NCBI GenBank assembly: GCA_002914845.1
Contig: JXTC01000037.1
Span: 969,472 to 1,033,471 of the forward strand
DNA from: Trema orientale
Taxonomy: Eukaryota; Streptophyta; Magnoliopsida; Rosales; Cannabaceae
Direction of reading: 5' to 3'
Length of the DNA stretch: 64,000 nucleotides
Positions 44,701-60,183 of the stretch are shown here, one piece after another. A program made the translations under genes and the position numbers. Each line of letters opens with the position of its first letter. The first letter of the stretch is position 1. The notes under the pieces were generated by a model. The model saw nothing but the letters and a program-made list of their open reading frames with translations, ran no database searches and was not told the DNA's origin.

Positions 44701-47460
44701 ACTTTGGGGCAGATCCAAATCCACCGTGTTTTGAATCATAGCTTCGAGAAAGCTAAGAGAAATGAAGGCAAATGAGAATTATAAGAATATTAGAATTAAT
44801 TATATCACAAAGGATCAAAAATCACAAACATCGCAAGGCGGCAGCTCCTGGATTCTGAGTTCTGACAATAAACAGATGACTTATTTCAAGAAAGAATTTG
44901 ATCTAGAAAGAAAAATATAAACAGAAACAAACAACAACCTCTTTCATCCTTCTATAAAAGTTATTGTTTCTAGACAAGCAAGCACAGATGTAGTAGCCAT
45001 TTTAATTGAATTCAAGCAAGCAACTTGAGGACAAGCAAGCCACACAGGCAAAGGCCTTCAACCAGAAGTTATGAAGTTCTAAATTAAACATACTTGTTCA
45101 GCACACAGACGCAATGCATTTTGTGAGAGTCCATCTGGCAATTTATTAGAACTTGCAGCTACTGACAGTGCCTCTGAAAGTTGTTCAATCGCAAAGGCTC
45201 CACTCTTTACAAGCATATCACGCTTAGTATCCCAAGCTTCTTTCACCTTTCTGAAAACAAAGTACAGAATTTATAGAATGAGGAAACAGCAGCTATATAT
45301 AGGGAAATAGACATGATTAGTAGTAATTTGGACTAAAATGACTTTTCTAAGACTGTTTTGAAAAATGACTTTTCTAGTAACGCCACAGTATGGGGGTTCA
45401 CACAATTGTGGCCACCATTGATTAAGCCTAAGCAAGTCATAATTTTATGATCACAAATTGTGTGGCCCCCGTTACACAACAATGTGACACTACTAGAAAA
45501 TTTATTTTCCAAAATGCTCCTAAAAGAGCATTTTAGTCCAAATTACTACTATCCATGTCAAATTCCTCCTATACACCGACAAATCAATAAACTCAACAAC
45601 CATTGGTATTATAACATGGAATATTTTGTCTCTGTTTGAATGTTCTAACCTAAGTATAGTCTTGAATCCTGGTCTTCCATACTTATCTTCAGGGGGAAAG
45701 TAAGTTCCGCCCATGAGAGGTTTCAAATCAGGTGAAAGGAAGACACTCAGTGGCCAACCCCCACCCCCATATAAAGCCTGCACGTACGTCATATATACCT
45801 GTGGCAATAAAAACGATATTTATTACAGACCACTAAAAAAATGGAGAAAGGTAAAAGAATACCTTCATTACTACACATGAACCGACTAATGAAATTGAAT
45901 GTGAAACAGAATTCAAATGCGTATTCAGCGTCTCTCTCTCTGTACTCTCTCTTTTGGCTTGGCATGACTTAGACCTGAAACCAAGCTCCTTAACTACACT
46001 CATCCAATGCATGCAGCTTTACCCGCAAAAACAGAGTATTTTAGAAGTACCTTAAGAGCTAGAGTGGTACATCGCATTTTTGCATGTAATAATGGGAGAT
46101 TGAGTTAAACTGTTGACATCAATCTTTAAAAAATATTATAAAAAAATTTCAGTATTTTATGTTAAAGAATTTAAATACTAAGTTTCCTTTTGAAATAAGT
46201 AAATACACAAGAACCATAAAATGATATTTTCTTTCCAAGAGATCACTATAATTGCTCAAAAATCACAATAAAATTTGATGAAAATTAAATAAATACATTA
46301 CTCCAGAAAACCGAATGCAAAATTTACCTTATCTACGTCAGGTCTTTCCTCTCGATCCGCCTGTTGCACACTACTATGTTAAACAGAAGTATTAAACGGT
46401 ATATACACTTCAAAACAGATAAACTACATATTTACCGTTCAGAAAGAAGATAATTAGAAACTGTAAAGTATATACAGATATAAACCCATTACTCACCTTG
46501 ATACTAACAAACCAATCATTCAGCAATTTAGCAATCCCTTCATCCTCAAAAGACTCCACCTCCATAACATGACACCTTGTGAATAAAGTTTACTTGAGTG
46601 AGTGACACTTCCATTATTCATTCTCCATTTTAATGTGTAATGAAGTTTCGTTTAATCAGCTTCCACATTCCACATAAAAACTCACCAGTGGCAAGTGCTA
46701 TATCCGACTTCAAATGCCGCAGTACCAATAAGTAATTCATCGGAATCGAGTAAAGGTTAGTGTACTGCTCAGATGAAATAGTACAATACTAGAACAGAAC
46801 ATGACTAGCAAAAAGGTCAGAATTGTGTTTACTTGACAAGAAGATGGGTACATCTCTCTTTCGAGCTTCGGCAAAAGCCTCTTCACCCCATGGATACCAA
46901 TCAACCTTGGCAACATAGGAAGAAATTGTTTCAGAGGAAAAAAGCTTACACCTTTTAACAAACCCATTTCACCAAATTACCTGATGAGTGAAAATCCCAT
47001 CTCAAACCCACAATTACGCAGGCCAAAATTTTCTGGGCAACCAAACGGGGGTTCTGAGAAAGCGTAAAACGAGGAGGAGGAGGAGACTTACGGGGTTATG
47101 GGCATGTTGAAGAAGATAAGGACTATGCTCAGCGGCGAGGCGATTAGTGTGCTTGTGAGACTGCGATGTTTGCTTGGATTTGTGTTCGGCCATGGACAAG
47201 ACCTTGAGAGCGCAAATGGGTCGATGAGAAATGGGCGAGAAAGGCCAGGAAAGTGAAGGGAATCTTGGGGGCGAATAAAGTAAGGTGGTTGTTTGGCGAG
47301 AGAGAAAGCAGCGGAAAGTGGATTTGAGCATGGAAAAAGAAGAAGGATGTAGGAGCAAAGAATTACGAGAAGAAAATTTATAATTATAGGTAGTGAAGAG
47401 TGTGGAACAGAAGGTGGTTGCTGTTTGCAATGTTGACGATGGTTGAGGAGGAAGTGCCAT
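41737..47460 (-). CDS. SPATA20-like protein: thioredoxin-like DUF255 domain plus six-hairpin glycosidase-like domain, 849 aa
   Basis: Fifteen exons join in phase: 47460-47092, 46905-46833, 46707-46686, 46575-46497, 46360-46328, 45798-45650, 45250-45094, 44752-44512, 44260-44019, 43716-43453, 43371-43261, 42838-42614, 42526-42323, 42229-42053 and 41940-41737. The N-terminal 80 or so residues are Ser/Thr/Arg-rich, like a plastid or mitochondrial transit peptide. The DUF255 core follows: [20 protein letters not shown], then [18 protein letters not shown] with a CxxC pair at C153 and C156, [28 protein letters not shown] and [16 protein letters not shown]. The C-terminal two thirds carry the conserved [34 protein letters not shown] and [20 protein letters not shown] blocks of the hairpin domain. 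Redox function is inferred; the substrate is unknown. Exon 3 is only 22 nt, intron 12 has a GC donor, and intron 6 carries a MITE. The first in-frame ATG is 47460; M at 47336 is an alternative. Confidence 0.95.
45299..45572. repeat. Foldback MITE in intron 6 of the SPATA20-like gene
   Basis: A 274-bp element with inverted arms of roughly 100 bp. Both arms read TAGTAGTAATTTGGACTAAA from the outside in, and later TTTCTAGTARNG. It fills most of the 399-bp intron between exons 6 and 7. A related copy lies at 47527-47902. Confidence 0.85.
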
Positions 47461-47526
47461 GTGTAGGAAGCTGATGATGACGAAGCAAACACTGCCATGT
47501 GGAACTTGGGCTTCCAAGCCGCTTGG

Positions 47527-47902
47527 ATACCTCCGATAGTAATTTGGATTAAAATTACTTTTGTAAGAGTTTTTTCCTACTTTTTTTTTTTTTTTCCCCC
47601 CCCCAAAATGAAGCTTAGTTAAAGACCTCTACATATTACAAATTAAAGAAAAATTAGTTAATACTACTCAATCCTCACCCCACCCAATTAAGAATAAATC
47701 TCAGGTAGTAAATGTTCTTATCACTTAAGCCAACCCACTTATTTTTTCCTACTTAGTCCTATAAAACTCATAATTTTACTCGTAGACTAGGCTATGTGAT
47801 CTCTCATATAATATTGTAATATTGTTAGAAAAATTATTTTTTAAAATACTCGTAAAATAGTCATTTTAGTTCAAAGTATTACTATTGATGTCAAATTTCC
47901 TA
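47527..47902. repeat. Foldback MITE upstream of the SPATA20-like gene, split by a SINE
   Basis: The left arm ATAGTAATTTGGATTAAAAT and the right arm (complement ATAGTAATACTTTGAACTAA) are inverted and related to the intronic MITE at 45299-45572. A 161-bp SINE plus target duplication interrupts it. Its left end lies only about 67 bp upstream of the start codon at 47460, inside the probable 5' UTR or promoter. Confidence 0.75.
47581..47741 (-). repeat. SINE, copy C, nested in the MITE
   Basis: Flanked by the 11-bp duplication TTTTTTCCTAC (47570-47580 and 47742-47752). On the minus strand it starts AAGTGGGTTGGCTTAAG, like copy B at 48437, and ends with TTAACTAAGCTTCATTTT followed by a homopolymer tail. 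It matches the family 5' and 3' ends but has lost part of the middle. Confidence 0.85.
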
Positions 47903-48436
47903 ATTCTGAACAATTGGTCCTGCTCTTATGCGAACAACCCATTTCTTAACGAACAATTAACCATTTCGGCCCCTATTTTTGCCCCCAATATGAATTTATT
48001 CACTTATTTTTGACCTTGTATTCACTTACTACATCGTAAAATAGTTTCTTTTTTGCCTCTTACCATTATTAATGGCTAAGAGCCAAATACTCATTTCACC
48101 TTCTATAATATCGGGGAGTATTAGTGGGTAAGAACCAAATAGTTATTTCACTTTATAGAATATTTTTTAAAAAGAAAATCAAATATGAAATTATGCACTT
48201 TTTGGATGTTATTTCTAAAAATATTTCGTAACACTAATGAATAAATACAATCACTATTATATTTTACATTTTTTTTATGTTTTTTATGTATATTTAACCC
48301 TGTAACAAAATATTTTTTTTCCTAACCTCTTTTTAATTTATTTCATTTATTTAATGATAAAAACCTTCATAGTAGGGATAAAAATCAAGAGATAAAACGA
48401 CTATTGTTCTTTCTTGACTTAATTTGTGTTGATCAC

Positions 48437-48662
48437 AATGAAGTGGGTTGGCTCAAGAGCACCCACTACCTGGGATCTCGGTCTTAGATTCGAGTCATAC
48501 CGGGGATAGGCGTAAAATCGAGTCATACCGAGGATAGGCGTAAAACCCTATTATCCTTAATGAGGTGGGAGTGAGAATTGGATAGTAATAGATATTTTCT
48601 TTTAATTTGTAATAAGTGAAAGTCATTAGTTAAGCCTCACTTTTAAAAAAAAAAAAAAAAAA
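48437..48662 (+). repeat. SINE, copy B
   Basis: A 226-bp element flanked by a 13-bp duplication with one mismatch (TTGTGTTGATCAC at 48424-48436, TTGTGTTGGTCAC at 48663-48675). The 5' part has box A-like GGTTGGCTCAAGAGCAC and box B-like GATTCGAGTCA. A roughly 28-bp unit around GAGTCATACCGRGGATAGGC is duplicated in tandem. The 3' part is GTCATTAGTTAAGCCTCACTTTT with a poly-A tail. Confidence 0.9.
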
Positions 48663-48675
48663 TTGTGTTGGTCAC

Positions 48676-49470
48676 CCTTAATGCACCACTGACTACATAT
48701 TAAACAAGAACAAAAAGAAATTTGTGTTCTGTTCCCAAATGTTACGCTGTTTTCATGTTATTGTGTTTTTTTATTTATTTTTTTTTTGTCGTTTGTCTCC
48801 AAACGACAAGCCGTTTTGCATGCAACTTTTGTAATCGTTTTTACCACATAAAAATGATAGTTCAATTTCTTAAATTAAAAAAACTTGATCTTAAGGTCCT
48901 AATCGAATTATTATCTTTGAAGAGTATTAAAAAGTTTAGACCAAAAAAAAAAAAAAAATCAACGAGTTCCACATTGAATAGAAATGCAAATCCTTCCACT
49001 ACCCTTTTATAAAATGCCAATAATATTACTCAGTACGTCCATAATATTCTAAAGACTTTATTTTATTTTTCTTCTACAAATTACAATTATAATATTTTTT
49101 TCTACCTACAAAAATAAGAAACAATAGATTCCGTAAAGTCAGATTTGGGATTTTATGTCCATTATTGGAGCCATGAGAGAACTTTCTGGCCTTTCTTGGA
49201 GGATGAAACAAGCTATTTGTTCTAACGTTAAAAAAAAAATAACAAATTTACCCTGCAATAACAATTTTTTCTTTACAAATTCAAATGGTTATACAATGCT
49301 CTTCCTATAGGAGTAACATGACCTACTCGACTAGTCCAGACGGCACCAAATACTCACATGCCTCAACATTGTCTCTCTATATATCATCAATGCCTCATTC
49401 AAACATTCATCTAAAAAATTTCCTAAATATTATATGTATCAGTAGGGTCAATGTTACTAAATGCAAGAAA
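48676..49470. other. 3' flank of the release factor gene
   Basis: No exon was recognised. The region next to the stop codon at 49471 probably carries the 3' UTR. The small open frame at 48722-49012 is A/T-driven and shows no domain. Confidence 0.5.
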
Positions 49471-53714
<4,244 letters not shown>

Positions 53715-54283
53715 TATCGATACCAAAAGCCAAAAGATTTTCGAGATAAGAGGAGTGAAACCAGTAATGGTGGCAGTGTCGCAGAGAGTAACAACGAATA
53801 TGTGGCGTTTGGAAGAGATAGAGTTTGATTAAGGGGTCTGTTTGGGACATAGTTTCTTGTATTCCGTTAACGGGGTCGGGTTTGCCCACGTACCGGTTAG
53901 CCAATCAAATTTTAGACCGGGTTAAAAGTTCGGCGGAATAAAATTTATCCACTAATCTGTCCGTGACAGTGATCAATAGTGCATGCGAAGTTTAAGATTT
54001 TATGTGTAATTAGTTGATATTTAAACACATAAAATGAAGTAATTTTCTCATTTTATTTTATTTCTTTTATATTATGAATTAGTAAACATACTTTAAATTT
54101 AATATATTTGGTGTGAATGTGAGAACATTTATTTTAATTAATTTTACTTTTGCATTCGTAACGATTTTGTTAATTACAATATTATAATTTGACTAAGATG
54201 AATCAAAATGAACTTGTTGCAAATAAATTTGAACAACATGGAATAAAATAAGGTGATCGGTTTAGTAAAGTGAAAACAAGTGG
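53715..54283. other. Upstream region of the release factor gene
   Basis: The 5' UTR and promoter are expected in the first few hundred bases. A plus-strand open frame at 53581-53832 is the antisense of exon 1 and not a separate gene. Confidence 0.5.
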
Positions 54284-54645
54284 TCCCGTTTGGTTTACCT
54301 ATTCAAACAGGTGTATTTAAATGGAAATTCTAGAATGAGTTATAATTGAAATGGGAGACATTTGAATGGAAAAAAGTAGAATGTGTTGTAATTAAAATGA
54401 AAGCATTGGAACGGACCATTCAAAAACACCTCTTCCCCTCAATTCTCATCCAAGACATAAAAAACTCATTCCAATGGTTGATCTGACTGATGAACCATTT
54501 GAATAGAAAAACTGAATTGTTGAAACAAACACACATTCCAAAAGACCATTTGAATGGAAAAATTAGAGTTGGTTAAATAAACACTCATTCAAATGGGTTT
54601 TCCATTCTAATAGAATAGAATGGTTGAACCAAACAAGCTCAATAT
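54284..54645. repeat. MITE-like element with GTTTGGTT ends
   Basis: The left end CCCGTTTGGTTTACCTATTC and the complemented right end GAGCTTGTTTGGTTCAACCA form imperfect inverted ends about 360 bp apart. Its left half is homologous to 31780-31935. The interior is made of TTTGAATGGAAAAA-like words and is non-coding. Confidence 0.65.
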
Positions 54646-54954
54646 ATTTTACTCCCTTCGTAAATCGTTACCCCACTGAAATTAGTTCATCAATCTTTTT
54701 AATTTGTGCAATCAACCCCTTCAAGCCACAATCATTCTTTTAACAGATTGGCCAAAGCATTGTATAAACAAGAAGAAATGACAAGTTTGTTTTATCACTT
54801 CCCATCCATAATTTTTGGATGGGAGAGAATCGTATTATCCATCGATTTTAATTAATTTATGTATTATTAGTCCATTTTTTATTTGTGAGAGTGCGTTTGG
54901 GTATTGTTCTTTAAGTTGTTTGAATGATATTAATAGCCTTGAATCAAATATATA

Positions 54955-55213
54955 GTACTACTTATAATAATGGTCCCTAAATTATGTAATTATTGCAATA
55001 ATGATCATTTTGTCATCAATTGTTAAATATTTAACAGATTTAAATCATTACATAGCATACGGTTTGATAATTGTCATAAGAATGAGATTTTGAATTTTTA
55101 ACTTATACAATAAACTATCAAGATTTATGCAATTATTGCAGCAATGACCTTTTTTTTTTTTCCACAAACTGTTAAATTTTTAAGAGAAATAAGTATAGTG
55201 TAAAGTATATAGT
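54955..55213. repeat. Left part of an older foldback element, interrupted by Harbinger
   Basis: It contains AATGGTCCCTAAATTATGTA, and later TATGCAATTATTGCAGCAAT and CCACAAACTGTTAAATTTTT. All have complements in the same order at 61390-61555, on the other side of the Harbinger element. Without that insertion the two parts would make an element of about 480 bp. Confidence 0.75.
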
Positions 55214-55829
55214 TTAGGTAATGTTTGGTAACACTTTTATTTTTTTTTTTTAAACACAAAATGAAAGTACTTTCATTTATTTTGTTTTTCGTTTTTTGAA
55301 AAAAAAATGTGTTTGATAATTATGTTTTTGTTTTTTGTTTTTAAAAATAAAAAATGAAAATATGTTTGATAACTCTCACTTTTTGTTTTTAAAAATGAAA
55401 ATAAAAAAGTAATGTAATAAGACACATTTATTAAGATAATATTGACATTTTAAAAACGTCATAGACAAATAGAGAGAGATTAGAGAGAAACTTGAAAAAT
55501 AGAGAGAAGAGAGAGAAAATTGAGAAATAGGTGGATGAGAGAGAAAGTGTAAAAAGAGAGAGAAAAGGGAGAAAATATAGAAAGAGAAGGATAAAGAGAG
55601 AAATTTGAGTAGAGAAATGAATAAAAAAAAAAGTTGAGTACTAGAGAGATGATAGAGAAAGTTAAAAATTAGAGATATGAGAGAGAAAACATACAAATAC
55701 AAACATAATATGAAATCAAAAAGCTCTATTTAGTAATATACATGTATACAAACATAAACTAATAATTGTCCAAACTTTTAAGGTCCTTAATCAAGTTATA
55801 ACAACTAACAAACACTAAGTTTTAAATTT

Positions 55830-57229
55830 TCAATTATGTCGATTCATTCTCCATATACGCTCAGCAATATCATCACGAACACTAGCCATTTCACCCAACT
55901 GACTTCGGAAAATACTAAACTCCACATTGTCATAAGACGCATCAATGGTGCTTATCACATTAGAAGTCTGCACTTGAGAGTTCTTATCATGCCCATCAAA
56001 ATGTTCATCTTTTTTTGCATTGATCCTTATGAAATTGTGAATAGCACAACAAGCAATCACAATATACTTTTGTGCACGTAAATCATAAGATGGCATTTGC
56101 TTCAAAATTGAGAAACGAGCCTTCAAGACCCCAAAGCATCGCTCGATAACATTTCTTAATGATGAGTATCGGTGATTGAAAAGTTCCTTTTGTCCTATAG
56201 GAGGAGCACTTTCTATATACTGACTCAAATGATATCTTTCTCTGGGATATGGTGAAAGAAAACCAGGCATGTTTGTGTAGCCGGAGTCTACATGATAATA
56301 TTTCCCTAATCAAATAATAATTCTTATTAGCTTTCATGTGTAAATTTTATATAAAATAAGATCAAACGACATATTAAGTTTAATATAAACTTGCCTCGTG
56401 GTGGCATTAGAAATTCATTTTCTGGTTTTGTTGCACATTCTAAAAAAATTCGTGCATCATTAGTTGTTCCTTCCTATCCAACCATAACGTATGTGAACCG
56501 CATATCAAATGAACACACACACATCACATTTTGAGTAGGAACCACTTTTCTACCGCGATACAGAATTGCTCCTCAATTGGAATATGAGCTGAAATATGTG
56601 TCCCATCGATAGCTCCAATGCAATTCTAGGAAAAAAAAGAGAGTAAAATAAACAAAGTTATATCAAATATTGAAGAAGTAATTAACAAAAATTAAAAAAT
56701 AGTTAAAGTATAGTACCTTAAAAAATAGATAATATCTTGGATCGAATCGAATTTGTGGAGGAGTTATATCAAATGAAGGAGGAGTAATAATTTCTTTGGT
56801 AAAACAATATATTGCTTTTAAAACTTTCTTAAAGTAATAAGATGTGACGGAGGTAGAGTGTTGAAATCGTTCAGTTACCATACGATGTCTCTCATTATGA
56901 CCAATAACAAACAAAAATATTACAACTTGTTCTTCTGCTGAAAGATATATTGAATTCTTTAATAATTGTTTGTCTTTTAACACGGTAGAAAACTGTTTGA
57001 AAACATCTTTATTTATTCTGAAGGAATCATAACACCTACTCTAATGACTGCGCAAAATTTTCATTATATATTCATGTCCTGAAAGTACTGAATTTCTGCA
57101 AGGTTGCTTAGGCAAATACAAGTCATGATACTCCTCACAAGCAACAAATAATAAAACCTTACCAAACTCATCATCAGAATCGTCGAGGAGCACATCAACC
57201 TTATTAGAGTGTACAACATTTAAGGACAT
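55830..57229 (-). pseudogene. Harbinger (HARBI1-like) DDE transposase pseudogene
   Basis: Exons can be followed from MSLNVVHSNKVDVLLDDSDD (57229) through PCRNSVLSGHEYIMKILRSH, SFRINKDVFKQFSTVLKDKQ, LSAEEQVVIFLFVIGHNERH, NCIGAIDGTHISAHIPIEEQ, RGRKVVPTQNVMC, NDARIFLECATKPENEFLMP and GKYYHVDSGYTNMPGFLSPY to RNVIERCFGVLKARFSILKQ and the stop at 55830. The DDE residues are expected in GAIDG, NDAR and IERCFG, and all are present. Damage is clear: an in-frame TAG after ILRSH (about 57043), a one-base frameshift after PIEEQ (about 56570), and TAG in place of the conserved Trp before EGTTNDAR (about 56475). The last intron (56394-56306) begins with GC. The copy cannot make an active transposase. Confidence 0.92.
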
Positions 57230-57451
57230 TATTATATCCTGGTAAAAAAATTTAACAAATTTCACAATCAACATAAAAATAATATATAGCCAAAAGCAAT
57301 AATAGTCATCTCAAAAATAGTAGATATAAATTAGTCATCCATAGAGAACATCCAAATAAAATCAAAACATAATGAAGTCAATTAGTCATACAATAATCCC
57401 AAAATACTTAAAGCCAATAACTAACACCTAAGCTTAGATTCAGCAATCTTT

Positions 57452-58440
57452 TTATTTTAGATTCAACAACCAATCTTTTCTTCTATGCACCGGCATCTTT
57501 AGAAATAATGTTCTAGACACCTCATTCTCAAATTTATCAATAGCTTTTACGTATACTTCTCCACTAATTCCTTCAATTTCATCTAGTGCTTTAACACTTT
57601 CATCTATTAGGTGATGAGATGAAGATATTGTCATTGATCTCTCCAAAAGTTCTGTCTTTCTCTTTGCATTTTCATTGAATGTCTCTAGTGCACAAGCCAA
57701 AACTGATGAGAATTTTGCTCTTTTTCCATTCAAGGGTTAGAACTTGTAGCTGATTTGCTTCTTTTGTAACCATCCTCATCCAAACTACTTTCTTGGTTCC
57801 TGTTAGCACTTTTGGATATTGCATCATCATCGTCATCTTCATCATCATCCATATCTCGTGAAGGACTCCTATTTGAAGGATGAGCATTGGAGTTAGTAGC
57901 TATAGTATCACCAAAGATAATCATAACTTCTCATAAAAGGGGCACCCTTTTTTCTTAAATTTCTTAGTTGACTTGTTAACCTACATGAAAGGAAATTATT
58001 ATAACTATGCCAAGAAAATTTTATCACAAACTATATCAATAAATTTGACTAACATAAACTAAAATTGAAATCTATTTTGAATAATATTTTACTCGTATAA
58101 GTTTATCCCTACACTTCATCAATTGTACTAACTTGTCCAGTTACTGCATTGTATCCAATACCAGTCTCTCCTACTAGTGTCTTAAACTTCTTCTGCTTTT
58201 GCTTTAGTTGATTGAACTTATTCCTTAATTGCAAATCACTATAGCCCCTTTTAGTTTGTGCACAAAGTTCTTCTCGTATATATTTCTATGATGGTTTCGA
58301 GAACGTAGTGGTACTCCTATTTCCCTTGATAACCTCTTCTTCGATAATATCAATAAAAATTTCTTCATGTCTTTGAGTCCATACAGATGCCTCATTATTA
58401 TTATCAATCCTATGAACATCATTATCTATATCTGCCATTT
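57452..58440 (-). pseudogene. Harbinger-associated Myb/SANT-like DNA-binding protein pseudogene
   Basis: The start is ATG at 58440. The Myb/SANT-like helices read ASVWTQRHEEIFIDIIEEEV, then KYIREELCAQTKRGYSDLQL, LRNKFNQLKQKQKKFKTLVG and TGIGYNAVTGQVS. After an intron come KKFKKKGCPFYEKL, an acidic DMDDDEDDDDDAIS linker and a C-terminal helical part ending KMPVHRRKDWLLNLK at 57452. This is the partner protein that binds transposon ends with the Harbinger nuclease. A TAG replaces the Trp expected in KPSWKYIREEL (about 58290), and two further single-base frameshifts are visible near 57930 and 57735, so it is dead. Confidence 0.88.
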
Positions 58441-58481
58441 ATATAAAACTTAAGAATTAATAGTATTTCATAATAATATTA

Positions 58482-58838
58482 GGGATAATTGCAAAAAAAT
58501 ATCCTGAAGTTTGAGTGTTCTGCAATTTAAACCCTGAAGTTTGGACTCTGCAAAATAATACCCTGAGATTAAGAATTTCCGAAAATTAATACCCTGAACA
58601 GATTTTTTGCTCAATTTTAGGAATAAAAAAAACAATAATATCCTCTATTAAAACTAGATTAATCCATATTATTCATCTTAATTTTGAGAATATTATTGTA
58701 TTTTATCAGTTAAAAATCAACACAGGGTATTAATTTTCGGAAATTCGTAATCTCATGGTATTATTTTGTAGAATCCAAACTTCAGGGTTTAAATTACAGA
58801 ACATCCAAATATGAGGGTATTTTTTTTGCAGTTATCCC
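58482..58838. repeat. Long-TIR foldback MITE (Mutator-like), copy 2, nested in Harbinger
   Basis: A 357-bp element flanked by the perfect 9-bp duplication ATAATATTA (58473-58481 and 58839-58847). Its inverted arms of about 115 bp begin GGGATAATTGCAAAAAAATA and, complemented at the right, GGGATAACTGCAAAAAAAAT. The short interior matches the element at 16476-16777 in reverse. It sits just upstream of the SANT pseudogene start. Confidence 0.93.
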
Positions 58839-59108
58839 ATAATATTATGCAAACACATAATAATACAAGGAGACTTGGACTTAAGTGAAAAAGGTTAGTC
58901 AAAATCAGCCAAAAATGTGTTGATTAAATGCACACGTTCTAAATTTAGCATTCCACTTACATCTTTAACCTACAAATAGACCATATTCTATTAACAAATT
59001 ATGTACTAAAAGAATTCCCCATTTCATAAAAATTTAAGAAAGCATCAATAAAAGTAATTGGTTCATATGGTGTAAGGGAGAGCTAATTTTCTTTAACAGT
59101 GGTTCAAT

Positions 59109-59306
59109 ACTACAAGCATAATACTATGGCCAAAAAAGGATCAACGACATAATACAAGTTTAGATAAATGAATCTAGTGAGAAACATATACCCGTATACT
59201 ATTTTAGACATATTAAAAGTAATTTTACTCCTCTTTCACAATTGGGTTTATTTGCTTTACATAGACCACCTAGCATTCCAAATGCAGTTACTACTAGGAG
59301 CTAAAA
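59109..59306. repeat. 198-bp direct duplication, copy 1
   Basis: It starts ACTACAAGCATAATACTATG and ends ACTACTAGGAGCTAAAA. A copy about 90 percent identical by eye lies at 59988-60183 in the same orientation, 879 bp further on, inside the Harbinger element. Confidence 0.93.
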
Positions 59307-59987
59307 TTGTTAATGGTTCGTTAGTGTTTAAGACAATATGACAAGTTATACATATATAATCAATAAGACATGAAGTAAATACATAAAAAATATTCTTAAA
59401 TACACACTGGGGTAACATGGAACACACATTATAATGTATTTATCGTTTATATCAAAGCCTCCTGCCAAAGTACAATACAAATACCCAAATGAATAATTCG
59501 ACTATATTCAGATGCAGATCAAACCACCCAAGTCTCAAGTCACCACTGTATAAGACATGAACATCCAATCTGAAATAACCAAAAGACACGATAAAAATTG
59601 AAAGAAACGCATAGAGTTGAATCAGAACAGTACTATCAATGAGCTAACGAAGTTCAACCAAACTAACTTACTATTACTTCTACTACAATATAAACTCAAT
59701 TACTCCATCTCTACTTCAGTTCCATTCAATTATGTTCTGTTTTATTACAAACCAAAGAGAGGGTAAACACAGCCAAACTCAAATTAAGCATAATTGAATA
59801 ATTCAATCAAGAAAATGAAACTCCATTTCCAATTAAAGCCAATCACATTCATGGAAAACCACAAGCTTTAAACAAGATTTGACTTGATTTCAACGAATCC
59901 GAACCAGATCGAGCACAATCCAAATCAAGTCTTAAGCATTTCAGCGTCGAGTCAAACCCAAAAAGATAAGAATGATACGAACCAATT

Positions 59988-60183
59988 ACTACAAGCATAA
60001 TACTATGACCAAAAAGGATCAAAGACATAATACAAGTTTAGATAGATGAGTCTAATGAGAAACATATACCCGTATACTGTTTTAGATATATTAAAAGTAA
60101 TCTTACTCCTCTTCACGATTGGGTTTATTTATTTTACATAGACCACCTAGCATTTCAAATACAGTTACTACTAGGAGCTAAAA
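59988..60183. repeat. 198-bp direct duplication, copy 2
   Basis: Direct copy of 59109-59306, differing by scattered substitutions and two single-base gaps. The two copies bracket about 680 bp of non-coding DNA. Confidence 0.93.

Noticed and set aside
47092..47517. Extending the SPATA20-like protein to 47517
   Set aside because: The codon at 47517 is TTG. The first in-frame ATG is at 47460, and that start already provides a transit-peptide-like N-terminus.
55376..55702. Minus-strand frame of 108 codons, Ser/Leu/Phe-rich
   Set aside because: It is the complement of a GAGAGA-rich tract near the left end of the Harbinger element, not a protein gene.
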